Shown: positions 7,574 to 9,144 of the stretch, one piece after another
Position numbering within the stretch: position 1 is the stretch's first letter
Layout of the letters: each line of letters starts with the position of its first letter
From: Porticoccus sp.
GTDB taxonomy: Bacteria > Pseudomonadota > Gammaproteobacteria > Pseudomonadales > Porticoccaceae
Assembly: GCA_011049795.1 (NCBI GenBank)
Contig: DRHD01000068.1
Location: 1-9,144, forward strand
Length of the DNA: 9,144 nt
Reading direction: 5' to 3'
The notes under the pieces: model-generated
What the model was told of the DNA's origin: nothing
Seen by the model: only the letters and a program-made list of their open reading frames with translations
Databases searched by the model: none
Position numbers and translations under genes: made by a program

Positions 7574-7598
7574 CCTATTCATAAACCCTATCCATAAA
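7574..7598. repeat. Two-copy 13-bp tandem repeat beside the aceA terminator
   Basis: CCTATTCATAAA (7574-7585) is followed after one base by CCTATCCATAAA (7587-7598), 11 of 12 bases equal. It lies between the 187-aa gene and the aceA terminator. Confidence 0.6.
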
Positions 7599-7629
7599 AA
7601 AGGCGACACCTTAAGCAAGGGGTCGCCTT
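7596..7629 (-). terminator. aceA: Intrinsic terminator of aceA
   Basis: AAGGCGACACC (7600-7610) pairs with GGGGTCGCCTT (7619-7629) with one A-G mismatch and an eight-base loop. Read on the minus strand, the stem runs into six T residues (complement of 7596-7601). It lies about 90 bp after the aceA stop codon, so the downstream 187-aa gene is probably not in the main aceA transcript. Confidence 0.85.
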
Positions 7630-7656
7630 ATGTCCAAGGATGGTATGTCCAAGGAT
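7629..7656. repeat. Exact two-copy 15-bp-period direct repeat after aceA
   Basis: TATGTCCAAGGAT occurs at 7629-7641 and again at 7644-7656, separated by GG. The first copy overlaps the last bases of the aceA terminator stem. A further inverted pair, CCCTGGT (7665-7671) and ACCAGGG (7687-7693), lies between this repeat and the aceA stop. Confidence 0.75.
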
Positions 7657-7718
7657 AGACAGTACCCTGGTTATGCTGGAGCAATCACCAGGGCACTTCA
7701 CTTAAAAACTAATTCAGC

Positions 7719-9144
7719 TTAGCCGAACTGGTTAGACGTGTTTTTCGCGCCGCCAGCTTTCAGAGCGTTCTCACCAGCAAAGTATTCTTTGTGGTCGTCG
7801 CCCATGTCCGAACCAGACATGTTTTGGTGCTTAACGCATGCGATACCTTGACGGATCTCTTTACGCTGTACGCCAGCAACATAGCCCAGCATGCCTGCAT
7901 CACCGAAGTACTCTTTAGCCAGGTTGTCAGTAGACAGCGCAGCAGTGTGGTAGGTCGGCAGAGTGATCAGGTGGTGGAAGATGTTTGCTTCACGAGCAGT
8001 ATCAGCCTGGAAAGTACGGATCTTCTCGTCTGCAGCTGCAGCCAGTTCAGTCTCGTCGTACTCAGCGCTCATCAGGTTGGCACGGTCGTAGGCAGATACG
8101 TCTTCACCGGCTTCAACCATGGCATCAAATGCCTGTTGGCGGAAGTTAAGAGTCCAGTTGAAAGAAGGCGAGTTGTTGTAAACCAGCTTCGCATCAGGAA
8201 TTTCTTTACGCACTTCGTTCATCATGTCGGTGATGTCTTGAACATTTGGAGTCGCAGTTTCGATCCAAAGAAGGTCAGCACCGGCTTTAATAGCTTCGAT
8301 GCTATCAAATACGCAACGCTCTTCACCAGTACCCTGACGGAACTGGTACAGACCTGAAGGCAAGCGCTTAGGACGAACCAGCTTGCCATCGCGGTTGAAG
8401 CATACGTCGCCTTCAGCCATGTCAGCAACGTCGATTTCTTCAACATCCAGGTAAGAGTTGTAGATATCACCCTGATCGCCAGGCTCTTTAACAACAGCGA
8501 TTTCTTTAGTCAGGCCAGCACCTTCAGAGTCAGTACGTGCAACGATAACGCCGTTGTCGACACCCAGCTCCAAGAAAGCGTAACGCAGAGCGCGAAGCTT
8601 AGAGTGGAAGTCCGCGTGAGGTACGGTGACTTTACCGTCCTGGTGACCACACTGCTTTTCATCAGCAACCTGGTTTTCGATCTGCAGGCAACATGCGCCG
8701 GCTTCGATCATTTGCTTAGCCATCAGGTAAGTCGCTTCAGCGTTACCGAAACCTGCATCGATATCCGCGATGATTGGCACTACGTGAGTCACGTGGTTGT
8801 CGATTTGATTTTGAATGTCTTTAGCTTTAACTTCATCACCAGCTTCACGAGCAGTGTCCAGAGCACGGAACAGGCCACCTAACTCACGTGCATCAGCTTG
8901 GCGCAGGAAGTTGTACAACTCTTCTACCAAGCTAGCAACAGTAGTCTTCTCGTGCATAGACTGGTCAGGCAGGGGACCGAAGTCAGAACGCAGGGCCGCA
9001 ACCATCCAACCAGACAGGTACAAGTAACGACGATCAGTTTGGCCATTGAAGTGCTTCTTAATAGAAATCATCTTCTGCTGACCAATGAAACCATGCCAAC
9101 AACCTAGAGACTGTGAGGTAATAGTGTTGATTCGGTGTAATCAC
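7719..9144 (-). CDS. aceA: Isocitrate lyase (long, about 531-aa type); 5' end incomplete and apparently frameshifted
   Basis: The enzyme splits isocitrate into glyoxylate and succinate, the first step of the glyoxylate shunt. From ATG 9071 the frame encodes 450 residues with YLYLSGWMVAALRS, IIADIDAGFGN, the catalytic loop DEKQCGHQDG (C141, equal to C222 in full-length numbering), VIVARTDS, LLWIETATPN, YNNSPSFNWTLNFR and HHLITLPTYHTAALSTDNLAK. That ATG matches residue 82 of the 531-residue Pseudomonas-type enzyme, and the codons before it continue the family sequence (SQSLGCWHGFIGQQK), so 9071 is an internal methionine. Upstream of about 9117 the match moves to another frame, and this frame meets TGA at 9141-9143. 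About 55-65 N-terminal residues lie beyond the window. The codons look more optimised than in the other genes, suggesting high expression. The C-terminus (ENALKAGGA...TSNQFG) departs from family consensus. Confidence 0.93.

Noticed and set aside
6881..7790. aceA 3' repeats as attachment sites of an integrative element
   Set aside because: The flanking copies are imperfect (30/36), and the interval holds only one gene with no integrase; a duplication/deletion history fits better.
7791..8357. 188-aa plus-strand open frame inside aceA
   Set aside because: It is antisense to a strongly conserved isocitrate lyase; long antisense frames are common opposite highly biased codons, and no domain is visible.

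Overview
The window looks like the left end of a draft contig from a gammaproteobacterium related to Pseudomonas/Cellvibrio-type lineages. Bases 1-19 are the Tn5 (Nextera) mosaic-end adapter, so the first genomic base is about 20. By comparison with remembered family sequences, CysB, CysH and ThrH match their Pseudomonas/enterobacterial counterparts closely in length and key residues. The gene order cysB - small CxxC protein - cysH - thrH - pabB also matches, from memory, the P. aeruginosa PA1754-PA1758 block. Base composition is moderate, and the species cannot be named from this window.

Left part (20-3831), sulfur and serine/threonine metabolism. A TauE/SafE-type exporter, cut by the contig edge, is divergent from cysB, and an imperfect dyad lies between them. 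Facing cysB is a minus-strand pair: cysH (APS reductase with the 4Fe-4S cysteines) followed by a small thioredoxin-fold protein that may serve it. A 325-bp divergent spacer separates cysH from thrH, which has a GTG start.

Middle part (3886-6725). pabB (aminodeoxychorismate synthase component I) is on the minus strand. A plus-strand series follows: a Rieske [2Fe-2S] ferredoxin-like protein, an RraA/HMG-aldolase family protein, and a small lipoprotein cytochrome c that ends at a good intrinsic terminator.

Right part (6791-9144). A long-type isocitrate lyase gene (aceA, minus strand) runs off the right end and appears frameshifted close to that end. It has its own terminator. Downstream on the same strand lies an unfamiliar 187-aa protein with features like an ADP-ribosyltransferase fold. 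Its stop codon falls inside a second, orphan copy of the 3' end of an isocitrate lyase gene (about 24 codons), which is followed by another strong terminator. This points to a past duplication, deletion or insertion at the aceA 3' end, and it is the most unusual structure here. I see no phage, IS element, CRISPR array, tRNA or rRNA, and no clear multi-gene defence system.
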